55,360 nt of DNA from Patescibacteria group bacterium (GCA_018818885.1 JAHIRB010000041.1:1-55360), one strand, 5' to 3'. Shown: positions 21,520 to 30,868, counted from the first letter of the stretch. Numbers and translations: made by a program. The notes: generated by a model not told the origin, from the sequence alone.

Positions 21520-22449
21520 TTAGGCTACCATCGCGAGATCGATCGAACCCCACGCTTCGGCGAATGCCGTGTATCGTCGTGCTCCCTCCATAAGCACACT
21601 TTCGGAGAAATCGGGATAGAACGGAACTTCCTGCTTGAGCCTGCGGGCTTCATCCACTATATCTTTGTAACCCATAGCGATGAGCGCCTGGCGGAAGTAT
21701 TCTTTGCCCTGATGTTCTATTCTTCCTTCGTTTTCCAGTGCAGCCAGCTCAAAAAAACGATCTTCGTCTTGGGTGTGCCACACATCTCCCAACATAGGTA
21801 TGCGTTGAGGACCAACAAGAGCCACTTCTTTCTTGCCGTCACAGTAGGCGTAGCCGAGCTGACGAGCGAGGGCGGCTGCAATGCCGTCGTAACGATTGAT
21901 CATCGCCCATATTCTTCCTTGAAGGATGGGGTCAATGCTGCACATGAGCATTGCTTCTTCGTTGCTCAGCTCGCGGTCGGTTTCTTCAAACTTGGTCGTA
22001 GCATGGTTTACTGGCCACGGTAGTATTGTGCCTTCCGGCGGCACGCCTTGAGTAGGATCAAAACCATAATCCTCGAGCTTCTTTTTGCCAGACAGCAAGT
22101 CACGGAGAAGGCTTCCCGAAAGCAGATAGCGGGTAATCCACTCGACAGGCAGGATGCAATTGGTGTCTTCCTCGGTCAATGGTCGGCCGAGGATGACATC
22201 GAATTCCCTGACCAATATTTTGGTATCGGTCAACTGTTTGATGAAGGCGGTGGGAATACCGAACCATTTCGCGATCATGGCAGACTTAACCGCCACCGTG
22301 CATATTGCCGCTCCCTTACCGGGAATTTCCTGTTTGGTTCGACCGACGTCGAAGCCCGAAATGTAATTGACAAAATCAAAACCAATTCCTCCGTCTTCAC
22401 GCGTAATATCCTTCGCGCTTCCTTCTCTTGGTATTACTAACCCTGACAT
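21520..22449 (-). CDS. purC: SAICAR synthetase-like enzyme
   Basis: ATP-dependent joining of CAIR and aspartate to form SAICAR in purine synthesis. The 309 residues show family features: the glycine loop region PREGSAKDI, the substrate segment with EIPGKGAA, GIPTAFI and the LPVEWITRYLLSGS block. The protein is longer than the approximately 240-residue bacterial norm and closer to the longer form. The start ATG 22449 is set by AGGAAGGTGAT just upstream; longer in-frame reading would overlap purE. It follows purE by 19 nt. Base composition is visibly richer in G and C than most of the window. Confidence 0.85.
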   Translation of the reverse strand: MSGLVIPREGSAKDITREDGGIGFDFVNYISGFDVGRTKQEIPGKGAAICTVAVKSAMIAKWFGIPTAFIKQLTDTKILVREFDVILGRPLTEEDTNCILPVEWITRYLLSGSLLRDLLSGKKKLEDYGFDPTQGVPPEGTILPWPVNHATTKFEETDRELSNEEAMLMCSIDPILQGRIWAMINRYDGIAAALARQLGYAYCDGKKEVALVGPQRIPMLGDVWHTQDEDRFFELAALENEGRIEHQGKEYFRQALIAMGYKDIVDEARRLKQEVPFYPDFSESVLMEGARRYTAFAEAWGSIDLAMVA

Positions 22450-22468
22450 CTTTACATCACCTTCCTCT

Positions 22469-23005
22469 CTATTGCTGTTCCTTGAGTTTCTTTTCCGCGT
22501 CTTCGATTGCTTCCTCCAGACTGCGATCAACGGTTGAACGTGACTCCGGCTTCTTTATTTCTGGAAATTCTCCATTGACCGCAAACGCACAAGCTTCGAG
22601 AAAGCCCATCTCACCGATAAAATCATTAAAGACGACTTGTGTTCCAGGAACACACGTGATGCTCAGAATCGCTGCTCGGTTCAATTCCGACTGATCGGCT
22701 TCGAATGCTACTCCGATAAAAGTGGTTTTAATGTCATTGAGGACATATCGAGCATAGGCTTCCAGTGAACCTGTCAAATGATTCGCGTGACCTGCGCCGA
22801 GAATCCAAGCGTCGATCTTTCCGAGCCAATTCTTGATTGTCTCACGTGACTCATCTTGATTCCGATGAAAACTCGAGGTTTTAAAAATCTTTACCTCGAC
22901 CAAGCCTTCTTTTTCTACTTCTCTGAGATACTTAAGACCTCGTAAGCATTGCGGCAGATCGCTATCTGAGCCGATCATAATTCCGACTTTTCTGACCTTT
23001 GCCAT
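22469..23005 (-). CDS. purE: PurE-like AIR/N5-CAIR carboxylase or mutase
   Basis: PurE makes CAIR for purine synthesis. The 178 residues contain the CO2/phosphate loop VGIMIGSDSDLP, then TSSFHRNQDE, where the family SAHRTP keeps its His-Arg pair. ILGAGHANHLTG follows, where the catalytic histidine of GGAAHLPG aligns with the second His. It is divergent and has a charged C-terminal tail of about 25 residues. No purK is nearby, so a class II enzyme that carboxylates AIR directly is possible. The ATG 23005 has AGGAGG 6 nt upstream. It heads the purE-purC transcript. Confidence 0.8.
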   Translation of the reverse strand: MAKVRKVGIMIGSDSDLPQCLRGLKYLREVEKEGLVEVKIFKTSSFHRNQDESRETIKNWLGKIDAWILGAGHANHLTGSLEAYARYVLNDIKTTFIGVAFEADQSELNRAAILSITCVPGTQVVFNDFIGEMGFLEACAFAVNGEFPEIKKPESRSTVDRSLEEAIEDAEKKLKEQQ

Positions 23006-23006
23006 A

Positions 23007-23078
23007 CTATTCCTCCTCGGATACTTCTTCCTTGCTTAGGTTTGGATCAAGTGGCACAAACAACCATTTTCGCTTCAA
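23007..23078 (-). CDS. Possible 23-codon leader ORF upstream of purE
   Basis: A TTG start at 23078 has AAAGGAG placed 8 nt upstream. The reading frame runs 23 codons and stops with TAG one base before the purE ATG. The peptide has a basic start (MKRKW) and a very acidic end. The SD and the near-contiguous stop favour translation and coupling to purE. There is no run of one codon that would suggest classic amino-acid attenuation. It could be a regulatory leader or a remnant. Confidence 0.4.
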   Translation of the reverse strand: MKRKWLFVPLDPNLSKEEVSEEE

Positions 23079-23122
23079 GCTATCAACTCCTTTCTGTAGT
23101 GGTGTGATTAATTTTCATAGAG

Positions 23123-23152
23123 CAAAAAAACTCTTTCCTCCCTGGAAAAGAG
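23123..23152 (-). terminator. Attenuator-like hairpin in the purE leader
   Basis: On the minus strand CTCTTTTCC pairs with GGAAAGAG (one bulge) over loop AGGGA and is followed by seven T. It lies inside the transcribed leader, 10-40 nt after the expected transcription start and upstream of the leader ORF and purE, so it could cut off transcription conditionally. Confidence 0.65.
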
Positions 23153-23169
23153 CCCTCCTTGTGATTAGT

Positions 23170-23198
23170 ATCTTATATAAAATCGTTAATTTAGTCAA
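23170..23198 (-). promoter_or_regulatory. purE promoter
   Basis: On the minus strand TTGACT (23198-23193), 17 nt, TAAGAT (23175-23170). Both hexamers and the spacing are identical to the purB promoter at 26539-26511, and the bases around them are also alike (TTGACTAAATT, ATATAAGATA). Confidence 0.75.
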
Positions 23199-23204
23199 TT
23201 ATAA

Positions 23205-23238
23205 GAGGGCAGGTCTGCTTTTTGCAGTACCTGCCCTC
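23205..23238. terminator. Hairpin after the AICAR transformylase gene
   Basis: GAGGGCAGGT (23205-23214) pairs with ACCTGCCCTC (23229-23238), with inner CTGC/GCAG pairing. On the minus strand it follows the transformylase stop and precedes the purE promoter, separating the two purine transcripts. The minus-strand T-tract is weak (TTATAATT). Confidence 0.65.
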
Positions 23239-23258
23239 GATATTTTTTCCTCCGTGGT

Positions 23259-24329
23259 TTAGTGTCCGAAAAAACCTCTCATTTCGGCGTCCGGTTTCAT
23301 ATACAGAGTTACACCGTGCTTCTCGCACAGCGCGATGATTTTTTCGTCGTTGATGGAACCACTGGTAGCGAATATCGCCCGTATGCCCGCATCGATCAAA
23401 ATTTGAGGGCCATCCCTAAATGGGAAAAAGCTGTCGCTATCTGCAACCACCGGTGCACCCGGATCATGGAGTACGTGATTTGCATCCCTGGCCAACCAAA
23501 CAGCCAAGTGGCAAGCAATGTAACTCGCCTGCTGTCCAGCACCATTGCCGACAAGTTGTCGACCCTTTACCAAGGTAATGGTATTGCTGTTGGATGTGGC
23601 GTTGATTGACCGGCCGAAAAGCAGTGCCTCTTCGTACTTTGAATACGGTGTACCGTAGATTGCCAAACCAGGGTCGTTGAAATTCAAAACCGAACTATAG
23701 GCATCCTGGTCAAGAAATCCTTTTCGCACTGGTCGAATTACTGACTCTGTGTCCATACATTGGCCATGAAGATTTTCCAATGCTGGATTAACAATCAAAC
23801 GGCATTTTCCCGACTTACGCGACAAAATATTGACCGCATCTATCTCGAAGCTTGGTGCTATTACGGTATCAAGCTGTGCTTTACCCTCTATTAGCAGAGC
23901 TTGTGCGATCTCTTTGGTACACTTCTGGTTCATGATCACCGAACCACCAAATATCGCTAGAGGGTGACCCGCCATCATCAATCGCGCGGCTTCAGCGAAA
24001 TCTTCGTCCATTTCACACCACGCTGCACCACATGGATTTCCATGTTTCACTCCGATAATTATTTGAGCTACTTTGAGCTCATTTACCCAACGGGCAGTAG
24101 CATAGTGTGCCATGGTGGCGACAAGGCGATCGGTGTCACACCAATTGTTGAAACTGCGATCGCTACCTTCCTGTATCAAGAAGTTTGCCATTGCCAAAGG
24201 ATCTTTGGTGTGGTCGGGGCCGTCTTGTGTTGAAAAAAGACTCGCGCCCTTTTGATCCTTGTTTTCACCATATTTACATCGATCGACTTGTTTTCCCGAA
24301 ATTGTTACTTCTATTCCATCATCAATCAT
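23259..24329 (-). CDS. purH: AICAR transformylase as a separate protein (C-terminal half of PurH)
   Basis: Transfers a formyl group from 10-formyl-THF to AICAR. The 356 residues correspond to the C-terminal domain of bifunctional PurH: KYGENKDQ (family RYGENPHQ), VKHGNPCGAA, FGGSVIMNQ, DTVIAPSFE, VADSDSFFPFRDG and the end MRGFFGH. The ATG at 24329 lies 19 nt after the stop of the cyclohydrolase gene and has AGGACAGG upstream. A longer open frame to 24602 only shadows the cyclohydrolase gene in another frame. All catalytic blocks are present, so this is a domain split and not a decayed gene. PurV is a name I recall for the free domain. Confidence 0.88.
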   Translation of the reverse strand: MIDDGIEVTISGKQVDRCKYGENKDQKGASLFSTQDGPDHTKDPLAMANFLIQEGSDRSFNNWCDTDRLVATMAHYATARWVNELKVAQIIIGVKHGNPCGAAWCEMDEDFAEAARLMMAGHPLAIFGGSVIMNQKCTKEIAQALLIEGKAQLDTVIAPSFEIDAVNILSRKSGKCRLIVNPALENLHGQCMDTESVIRPVRKGFLDQDAYSSVLNFNDPGLAIYGTPYSKYEEALLFGRSINATSNSNTITLVKGRQLVGNGAGQQASYIACHLAVWLARDANHVLHDPGAPVVADSDSFFPFRDGPQILIDAGIRAIFATSGSINDEKIIALCEKHGVTLYMKPDAEMRGFFGH

Positions 24330-24348
24330 TTTCTTACCTGTCCTTTCC

Positions 24349-24957
24349 TTAGTTTCTTTGCGCTGCCAGATAGCCAGCGATTGCGCGGTCGTATTGCTCG
24401 GTGTGCTCGAAAACTTCGCAGGCCAGCTTGTACCGGAGTTCTTCCGGAATCGTTCCCTTGCCTTTTTCCAGCGCCACGGCGATCTGCTGATACCTGTCGG
24501 GATTGCAGATGACGACGACGTCGCGATAGTTTTTGGCCGCTGCCCGAAGCATAGTCGGACCACCGATGTCGATCTGCTCGATTGCATCTTCAAGCTTGAC
24601 ACCTTCTTTCGCGACTGTTTCCTGAAACGGATACAGATTGACGACGACGATGCTTATTAGACTGAGGCGACGTCTTCTCATGGCTTTCATGTGTTCTATG
24701 TTTTCACGTTTAGCCAGAATGCCGGCGTGAATTTTCGGATGGAGAGTTTTTACCCGTCCGTCCATCATCTCCTTGAAACCTGTGAAATCCGCCACCTCGC
24801 GAACCGGTATTTCCGAATCATCGAGCCTTGTTGCTGTGCCGCCTGTCGATAAGATGCCATCGACATTTCCGTATTTGAGAATGGCTTCAGCTATAAACTC
24901 AACATCTTTTTTGTCTGAAACGCTGATTAATTTCCAGTTTGGTAGTACGATATCCAT
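24349..24957 (-). CDS. purH: IMP cyclohydrolase as a separate protein (N-terminal half of PurH)
   Basis: Closes FAICAR to IMP, the last step of purine synthesis. The 202 residues match the MGS-like N-terminal domain of PurH: LISVSDKKDV, ILSTGGTA, VADFTGFKEMMDGRVKTLHP, KIHAGIL, VVVNLYPF, EQIDIGGPTMLRAAAKN and the closing YDRAIAGYL. The protein ends where the two PurH domains normally join. ATG 24957 has AAGGAG 10 nt upstream and follows purB by 18 nt. It is co-transcribed with the transformylase gene, so the two enzymes may still assemble. PurJ is a name I recall for the free domain. Confidence 0.88.
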   Translation of the reverse strand: MDIVLPNWKLISVSDKKDVEFIAEAILKYGNVDGILSTGGTATRLDDSEIPVREVADFTGFKEMMDGRVKTLHPKIHAGILAKRENIEHMKAMRRRRLSLISIVVVNLYPFQETVAKEGVKLEDAIEQIDIGGPTMLRAAAKNYRDVVVICNPDRYQQIAVALEKGKGTIPEELRYKLACEVFEHTEQYDRAIAGYLAAQRN

Positions 24958-24975
24958 GTTCTTTCTTCTCCTTTC

Positions 24976-26409
24976 CTAGACAGTAAGCCTAAGTTTTCGT
25001 TCTGCCTCTTTCTTAGCCAGCTTGACACAATCGCCAATATACTTCTCTGGATTTTTCATCAGCTTCTTTATGTTTTCGTCCACTCCTTCCCATGCCAACT
25101 GAAGATCTGGTGACTCCGATCCATTCTTAATGATCAGCTCTACATTTGTTGCCAAATCATCACCAAACATCTTTGCCTGAGGAATTAATAATTTGTTTAC
25201 AAACTGATGAGAATCCTTGAGTCCAGAATGCTGCAATGCCAAATGCATCAGCTCGGCCATAACCACATACATGTCTTCTTCGAAATTTACTCTTGCGCGC
25301 TCGTGGTCGAACTTGAAGGATTTGAAAATCCTCTTGGCAGTTTTTAGCTGCTGGAAAACATATACCAGTATGGCAGAGTAATCCCGCATAACGCAGGAAT
25401 TACGCAGATCCCTTTGCAGATCACTAACAAGATTCAGCAAAGGTTTACACAGTTCAGCAAAAGTGAGAATCTGCATCCCGGCGATGTTTTCTCCGGCTAT
25501 TGGATTTGCTTTCTTGTGAGCCATTGTAGAAGAAGACGATGACGCTGAAAGGACTTCACCAAACTCAGGAGCCTGCAAAATCCTAATATCTTCTCCCAGC
25601 TGAGCTAACGACCCAGAAAGCATGTAGCTTTCAAACAAAAATCGTGTAATTGCCTCAGGCGGGGGTATTTGGGTTGAAATTCTAGGCTGTGCAACACCCA
25701 TCATTTTCAACGCCTCTTCTTCGTAATCTCCTGCCTGACTGATCAACACCCTTCCGGCAGCTTTTGAACCCACTGCTCCAGAAAACTTGCCCAAAAGCTG
25801 GCCATTTCGTCTTGCCATCTCGGACACGTTATCGAAAAACCTTGCATGCGCAGAGGCTAACCAAAACCCTGCGGTTATGGGTAAAGCATGTTGAATATGC
25901 GTTCTACCCATTTGTATATACTCTGCGGTTTCTGCAATCCTTTGTCGCCACAGTTCATCAACTTCCAATATCATCGGCACAAAAGCCTTATTAAAAGTGT
26001 ATTTATACTGCAGGCTATAAGCCGTACTGATGACATCATACGAGGTTAATGAATAGTGCAGCCACTTGTGCAATGGCTCCGGCATAGCGGCTCTCATCAG
26101 CTGAAGCAAGGCTAAAATGTCGTGTTTTAGCTTGTCTTCAACTTTATCCATCTGGCTTGTTGTTATTGCCAACACCTTAGCAAAGTTTTCTTTTGTCAGA
26201 TGCTTAGCGTCTTCTTCGGGCATAATCCCCTTTTTGGCCAGAAACAACAACCACATCCATTCAACGATTACTAACCAAGTTGCCCATGTTCCATATGCGA
26301 GATACATCAGCAACTGCTCTGGCTGATAACGAGGGTTACCAGGCATGTCCTTACGACGTCCCAGAGTTTCAGAAGCTACCCTTAATGCAAACTCTATCAA
26401 ATCTCTCAT
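24976..26409 (-). CDS. purB: Adenylosuccinate lyase-like enzyme
   Basis: Splits SAICAR into AICAR and fumarate, and adenylosuccinate into AMP and fumarate. The 477 residues belong to the fumarase/aspartase superfamily. MGRTHIQHALPITAG contains the catalytic-base histidine region, and the flexible signature loop reads SSSSTMAHKKANPIAGE (family GSSxMPxKxNP). It is diverged from standard PurB, but the operon partners support the purine role. The start ATG 26409 has AGGAG 5 nt upstream. It is first in the purB / IMP cyclohydrolase / transformylase transcript, with spacers of 18 and 19 nt. Confidence 0.82.
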   Translation of the reverse strand: MRDLIEFALRVASETLGRRKDMPGNPRYQPEQLLMYLAYGTWATWLVIVEWMWLLFLAKKGIMPEEDAKHLTKENFAKVLAITTSQMDKVEDKLKHDILALLQLMRAAMPEPLHKWLHYSLTSYDVISTAYSLQYKYTFNKAFVPMILEVDELWRQRIAETAEYIQMGRTHIQHALPITAGFWLASAHARFFDNVSEMARRNGQLLGKFSGAVGSKAAGRVLISQAGDYEEEALKMMGVAQPRISTQIPPPEAITRFLFESYMLSGSLAQLGEDIRILQAPEFGEVLSASSSSSTMAHKKANPIAGENIAGMQILTFAELCKPLLNLVSDLQRDLRNSCVMRDYSAILVYVFQQLKTAKRIFKSFKFDHERARVNFEEDMYVVMAELMHLALQHSGLKDSHQFVNKLLIPQAKMFGDDLATNVELIIKNGSESPDLQLAWEGVDENIKKLMKNPEKYIGDCVKLAKKEAERKLRLTV

Positions 26410-26460
26410 CTTCTTTTCTCCTATTCATTTATTCCAAAGTTAACTTGTCAATGAACTATT

Positions 26461-26491
26461 ATAAAAAGTTCCTCCCTCCAAAGAAAGGAAC
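26461..26491 (-). terminator. Attenuator-like hairpin in the purB leader
   Basis: On the minus strand GTTCCT and AGGAAC pair over a 12-nt loop containing GGAGG and are followed by TTTTTAT. It sits between the promoter and purB, in the same place as the hairpin of the purE leader. The stem is only 6 bp, so strength is uncertain. Confidence 0.5.
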
Positions 26492-26510
26492 CTCCAATTT
26501 TCGTAGGTAT

Positions 26511-26539
26511 ATCTTATATTTTTTTGCAAATTTAGTCAA
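26511..26539 (-). promoter_or_regulatory. purB promoter
   Basis: On the minus strand TTGACT (26539-26534), 17 nt, TAAGAT (26516-26511). It has the same boxes and spacing as the purE promoter. Confidence 0.75.
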
Positions 26540-26576
26540 TCACGTCGCTTTCGAACGACTTGATCAACTAAATTAA

Positions 26577-26638
26577 AAAACAAGTGTTTAAATATACTAC
26601 TTGAACACTTGTTTACTAATTTACTAAAATACTCAACT
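26577..26638. repeat. ACTTG-type spacer repeat
   Basis: AACAAGTGTTTAAATA, ACTACTTGAACACTTG and TTTACTAATTTACTA words form a loose palindrome (CAAGTGTT against AACACTTG) between pyk and the purB promoter. Confidence 0.55.
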
Positions 26639-26639
26639 A

Positions 26640-28130
26640 CTAAATCGTCTCCACCTCAATCAAATTTGTCTCCCCAATATAACCAAACGGATAACTAGAA
26701 CAAATAACAACTTTATCTCCCTTTTCGACTAGTTTTTGCGTAATTAAGATTGCTCGAATATTTCTAATTAACTCTGCAACTGATTTGCATTGTGGAATTA
26801 AATGTGGATGTACGCCCCAGCTTAAATTAAGCTGACGGGCTGTTTTTTCAAACGAAGTTACTGCCACAAGCGGCTTTTCTGGTTTAAATCTTGAAATTGC
26901 TCTAGCAGTAAAGCCAGAAGTTGTAGAACATATTATTACTTTTGCTCCAACATCATGCGCAATATTGTTAACTGCAAATCCTACAGATTCTGTAACTGAA
27001 TGTTTACCTTTAATCCAAGGTTTATGATCTCTATATCGTTCAATCTCTGCACCCTCTACTTCAAGTGCGACTTTTCGCATTACTTGAACTGCTCGTAATG
27101 GATATTTCCCAGTGGCAGTTTCGCCAGAAAGCATAATACCATCAGTGCCATCTAAGATTGCATTGGCGATATCTGATACCTCTGCTCGTGTTGGTATGGG
27201 TTTATTAGTCATTGAATCAAGCATTTGTGTAGCAACTATTACTGGCTTTCCAACTTCATTACACTTTCTTACAATATCTTTTTGTATTAATGGTACATCC
27301 TCAAGTGGTAGCTCAATTCCCAAATCGCCACGTGCAACCATAATGCCATCTGCTGCCTCTAAAATCTTTTTAAAATTGTGTACTGCTTCCTTTCGTTCTA
27401 TCTTTGCGATAATGCGAGTATGTATTCCAGACCATTTACCTTTGGCAGTTGGTTTTTTAAAATCTTTTTGATTTGATTTGCCGTGTTTATTCTCTAAAGC
27501 AATTATTCTTTTTCTTAAATTCAAAACATCTTGTTCATCCCGCACAAAAGAAAGGGCCACAAAATCAACATCGTTTTTTATCCCAAAAGAAACATCAGCA
27601 ATATCTTTTTTTGTCACTGCCGGACAATGCACTTCGGACTTAGGAAAGTTCATTCCTTTGTGAGATTTAATAATTCCTCCAACTTTAACGCGGCATCGAA
27701 TTAATTTACCCTTAATTTCTGTTACCTCTAGTTGAATATTGGCATCATCAATCAATATTGGATTCCCTTTTTCCAAATCTTTATAGATATCTGGATATTG
27801 AATTGGAATAAAGTACCCTAATTTTTTTAAACTGACTTTATAATTTTCTGGAACTAAATTTACTATCATGCCTTTGGTAACTTCTACTCCTCCTTTTGAA
27901 ACATCACCAATTCTAATTCGTGGTCCTTGCAAATCTTGTAAAATTGCAATTGGCCTTTTTACTTTCTTAGATACTGCTCTGATATTTCCAATCAGCATTT
28001 TGTGATGATCGTAAGTGTTGTGGGACATGTTTAAACGAGCCACGTTTAAACCAGAAACAACCATTTTTTCAATAGTTGATCGTTTTTCAGAGGCTGGTCC
28101 GATTGTGCAGACGATTTTTGTCCTTTTCAT
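26640..28130 (-). CDS. pyk: Pyruvate kinase
   Basis: Last glycolytic step, making ATP and pyruvate from phosphoenolpyruvate. The 496 residues contain TKIVCTIGPASEKRSTI, the substrate helix RLNMSHNTYDHH, and the active-site block IMVARGDLGIELP with the catalytic Lys just before in IIAKIERKEAV. PVIVATQMLDSM, TRAEVSDIANAILDGTDGIMLS and a complete C-terminal allosteric-type domain also match. The start ATG 28130 has no SD and is followed upstream by an AGCGATA repeat. In a fermenting CPR cell this would be a main ATP source, which is inference. Confidence 0.96.
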   Translation of the reverse strand: MKRTKIVCTIGPASEKRSTIEKMVVSGLNVARLNMSHNTYDHHKMLIGNIRAVSKKVKRPIAILQDLQGPRIRIGDVSKGGVEVTKGMIVNLVPENYKVSLKKLGYFIPIQYPDIYKDLEKGNPILIDDANIQLEVTEIKGKLIRCRVKVGGIIKSHKGMNFPKSEVHCPAVTKKDIADVSFGIKNDVDFVALSFVRDEQDVLNLRKRIIALENKHGKSNQKDFKKPTAKGKWSGIHTRIIAKIERKEAVHNFKKILEAADGIMVARGDLGIELPLEDVPLIQKDIVRKCNEVGKPVIVATQMLDSMTNKPIPTRAEVSDIANAILDGTDGIMLSGETATGKYPLRAVQVMRKVALEVEGAEIERYRDHKPWIKGKHSVTESVGFAVNNIAHDVGAKVIICSTTSGFTARAISRFKPEKPLVAVTSFEKTARQLNLSWGVHPHLIPQCKSVAELIRNIRAILITQKLVEKGDKVVICSSYPFGYIGETNLIEVETI

Positions 28131-28142
28131 ATCTAAAGTTAA

Positions 28143-28212
28143 GATAGCGATATAACGACAAAGCGATATAGAGAACCCTCTATCGCTTTATTAACTTTAT
28201 CGCTCTATCGCC
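28143..28212. repeat. AGCGATA/TATCGCT spacer repeat, copy 4
   Basis: ATAGCGATATAACGAC, AAAGCGATATAGAG, CTCTATCGCTTTA and TTATCGCTCTATCGCC. CGATATAGAG and CTCTATCG can pair. It lies between pyk and the DUF4870-like gene. Confidence 0.65.
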
Positions 28213-28511
28213 TATAAGTTTATCTTCTTCGCCAAACTCCCTACTACCGGTATTTCCCACCATTCGCCGTTTAGAGCCTTAATTATTCCTACAATTGCCA
28301 AAACAAAAGCAACTGTTCCCAAAATCCATCCAAAGATTGGTACCCACCAAAAAACTTCAGCAACAAATAGAATCAAGCCTTGTTTTGCATGAAATTGAGC
28401 GAACTTTGAATCCTTTTTCATGGCTATTACCAAAACAGACAAAACCCAAACATAAGAGATTGCTCCCCAAGTTTTATCTTGTTGGCTAACTTTTCCTTTT
28501 TCTTCTGCCAT
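28212..28511 (-). CDS. DUF4870-like small membrane protein
   Basis: A 99-residue protein with a charged start and three hydrophobic segments (about 16-32, 46-62 and 63-82). The QFHAKQGLILF motif between the first and second helices is typical of the DUF4870 family, whose function is unknown. The promoter on the minus strand seems to be TGG plus TATACT at about 28545, leaving a leader of some 30 nt without an SD. The last codons run into the adjacent repeat. Confidence 0.75.
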   Translation of the reverse strand: MAEEKGKVSQQDKTWGAISYVWVLSVLVIAMKKDSKFAQFHAKQGLILFVAEVFWWVPIFGWILGTVAFVLAIVGIIKALNGEWWEIPVVGSLAKKINL

Positions 28512-28558
28512 AATTTTTATTTTAGTTAATAGTTATTTTAATAGGTATAGTATACCAT

Positions 28559-28590
28559 AAAAAAGACGAGGCATCCATGCCCCGCCTTCT
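28559..28590 (-). terminator. Terminator downstream of groEL
   Basis: On the minus strand AAGAAGGCGGGGCAT pairs with ATGCCTCGTCTTTTTT across a 2-nt centre, followed by TTTTTT. It lies past the repeats at 28600-28704 that follow groEL and just before the promoter of the DUF4870-like gene. Confidence 0.7.
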
Positions 28591-28599
28591 TATGTAACT

Positions 28600-28704
28600 T
28601 GATTACTTGTTTACTTAAATACTAATCTACTTGAACACTTGAACACTTGACTACTTGATACTTGTACCTTGCCTGCCCGCCATAGCGATAGCAAAGGCGG
28701 GTTA
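28600..28704. repeat. Compound repeat: ACTTG array plus GC-rich palindrome
   Basis: A tandem run of ACTTG words (TTGATTACTTG, CTACTTGAACACTTG, GACTACTTGATACTTGTACC) is joined to GCCTGCCCGCCATAGCGATA and GCAAAGGCGGG, a GC-rich palindromic unit. It shows two repeat families side by side. Confidence 0.65.
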
Positions 28705-28712
28705 CTTGACTA

Positions 28713-30383
<1,671 letters not shown>

Positions 30384-30398
30384 TTATGTTAATTATTG

Positions 30399-30434
30399 TA
30401 GCTCGCCCTCCGAAGCTTTAGCGGAGGAGGGTTT
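30399..30434. repeat. GC-rich palindromic repeat between groES and groEL
   Basis: CTCGCCCTCCGAAGC followed by TTTAGCGGAGGAGGG: CCCTCCG and CGGAGG(A)GGG pair. It has the same general form as units at 5849, 28673 and 30985. Confidence 0.6.
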
Positions 30435-30485
30435 TGTCATAATGTGAAATTATTTATTAATAATTGTACCTTGGTACTTGGATAA

Positions 30486-30761
30486 CTATTCTATAATAGC
30501 TAACACATCCTCATCTGAAAGTATTTTATACTCTATCTCATCTACTTTTACTTCTTCGCCAGCGTATTTGCCGAACAAAACTTTATCGCGTTCCTTTAAA
30601 TTTAATTTTTGTATCTTTTCCCCGTCTCCGATTGCAACAATTGTGCCTTCGGCCTTTTTTTCTTTATCAACTGTGTCAGGCAAAATTATACCTGATTTAG
30701 TAGTTTCTGCCTCAGTAAGAGGTTGAACAACTACGCGATCACCTAATGGTTTGAGTTTCAT
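30486..30761 (-). CDS. groES: Co-chaperonin GroES
   Basis: Seven-membered lid for the GroEL chamber. The 91 residues match the family throughout: KLKPLGDRVVVQPL at the start, the mobile loop ETTKSGIILPDT, EGTIVAIGDGE, DKVLFGKYAGEEV and the C-terminal EYKILSDEDVLAII. The start ATG 30761 has no SD. Its leader of about 150 nt contains a 19-bp inverted repeat and the CIRCE operator. It is the first gene of the groES-groEL unit. Confidence 0.97.
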   Translation of the reverse strand: MKLKPLGDRVVVQPLTEAETTKSGIILPDTVDKEKKAEGTIVAIGDGEKIQKLNLKERDKVLFGKYAGEEVKVDEIEYKILSDEDVLAIIE

Positions 30762-30794
30762 AACTATAATAAATTACTTATTAATTACTTTAAT

Positions 30795-30868
30795 TACGAA
30801 TTACAAATTTATACAAATATTTGATCTATCCTGTTGATTCGTATATTTATATAAATTTGTAATTCGTA
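30795..30868. repeat. 19-bp perfect inverted repeat in the groES leader
   Basis: TACGAATTACAAATTTATA (30795-30813) is the exact inverse of TATAAATTTGTAATTCGTA (30850-30868). It lies between CIRCE and the groES start, so it would form a long hairpin in the mRNA. A related AATTACGAATT/AATTCGTA spacer is near 38622-38715. Confidence 0.75.

Noticed and set aside
23079-23163. Purine riboswitch before purE
   Set aside because: The leader is too short and lacks the three-way junction and conserved loops; only an attenuator-like hairpin is visible.
24330-24602. N-terminal extension of the AICAR transformylase frame
   Set aside because: The extension is the shadow of the IMP cyclohydrolase gene in another frame (Ser/Arg-rich, no family match); the real start is the ATG at 24329.
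23259-24957. PurH as a frameshifted pseudogene
   Set aside because: Both halves are complete at their domain ends, have separate starts and intact active-site blocks.
28600-28704. Tandem array of regular spacing (satellite or CRISPR)
   Set aside because: ACTTG words are irregular in length and distance; they fit the dispersed spacer family.
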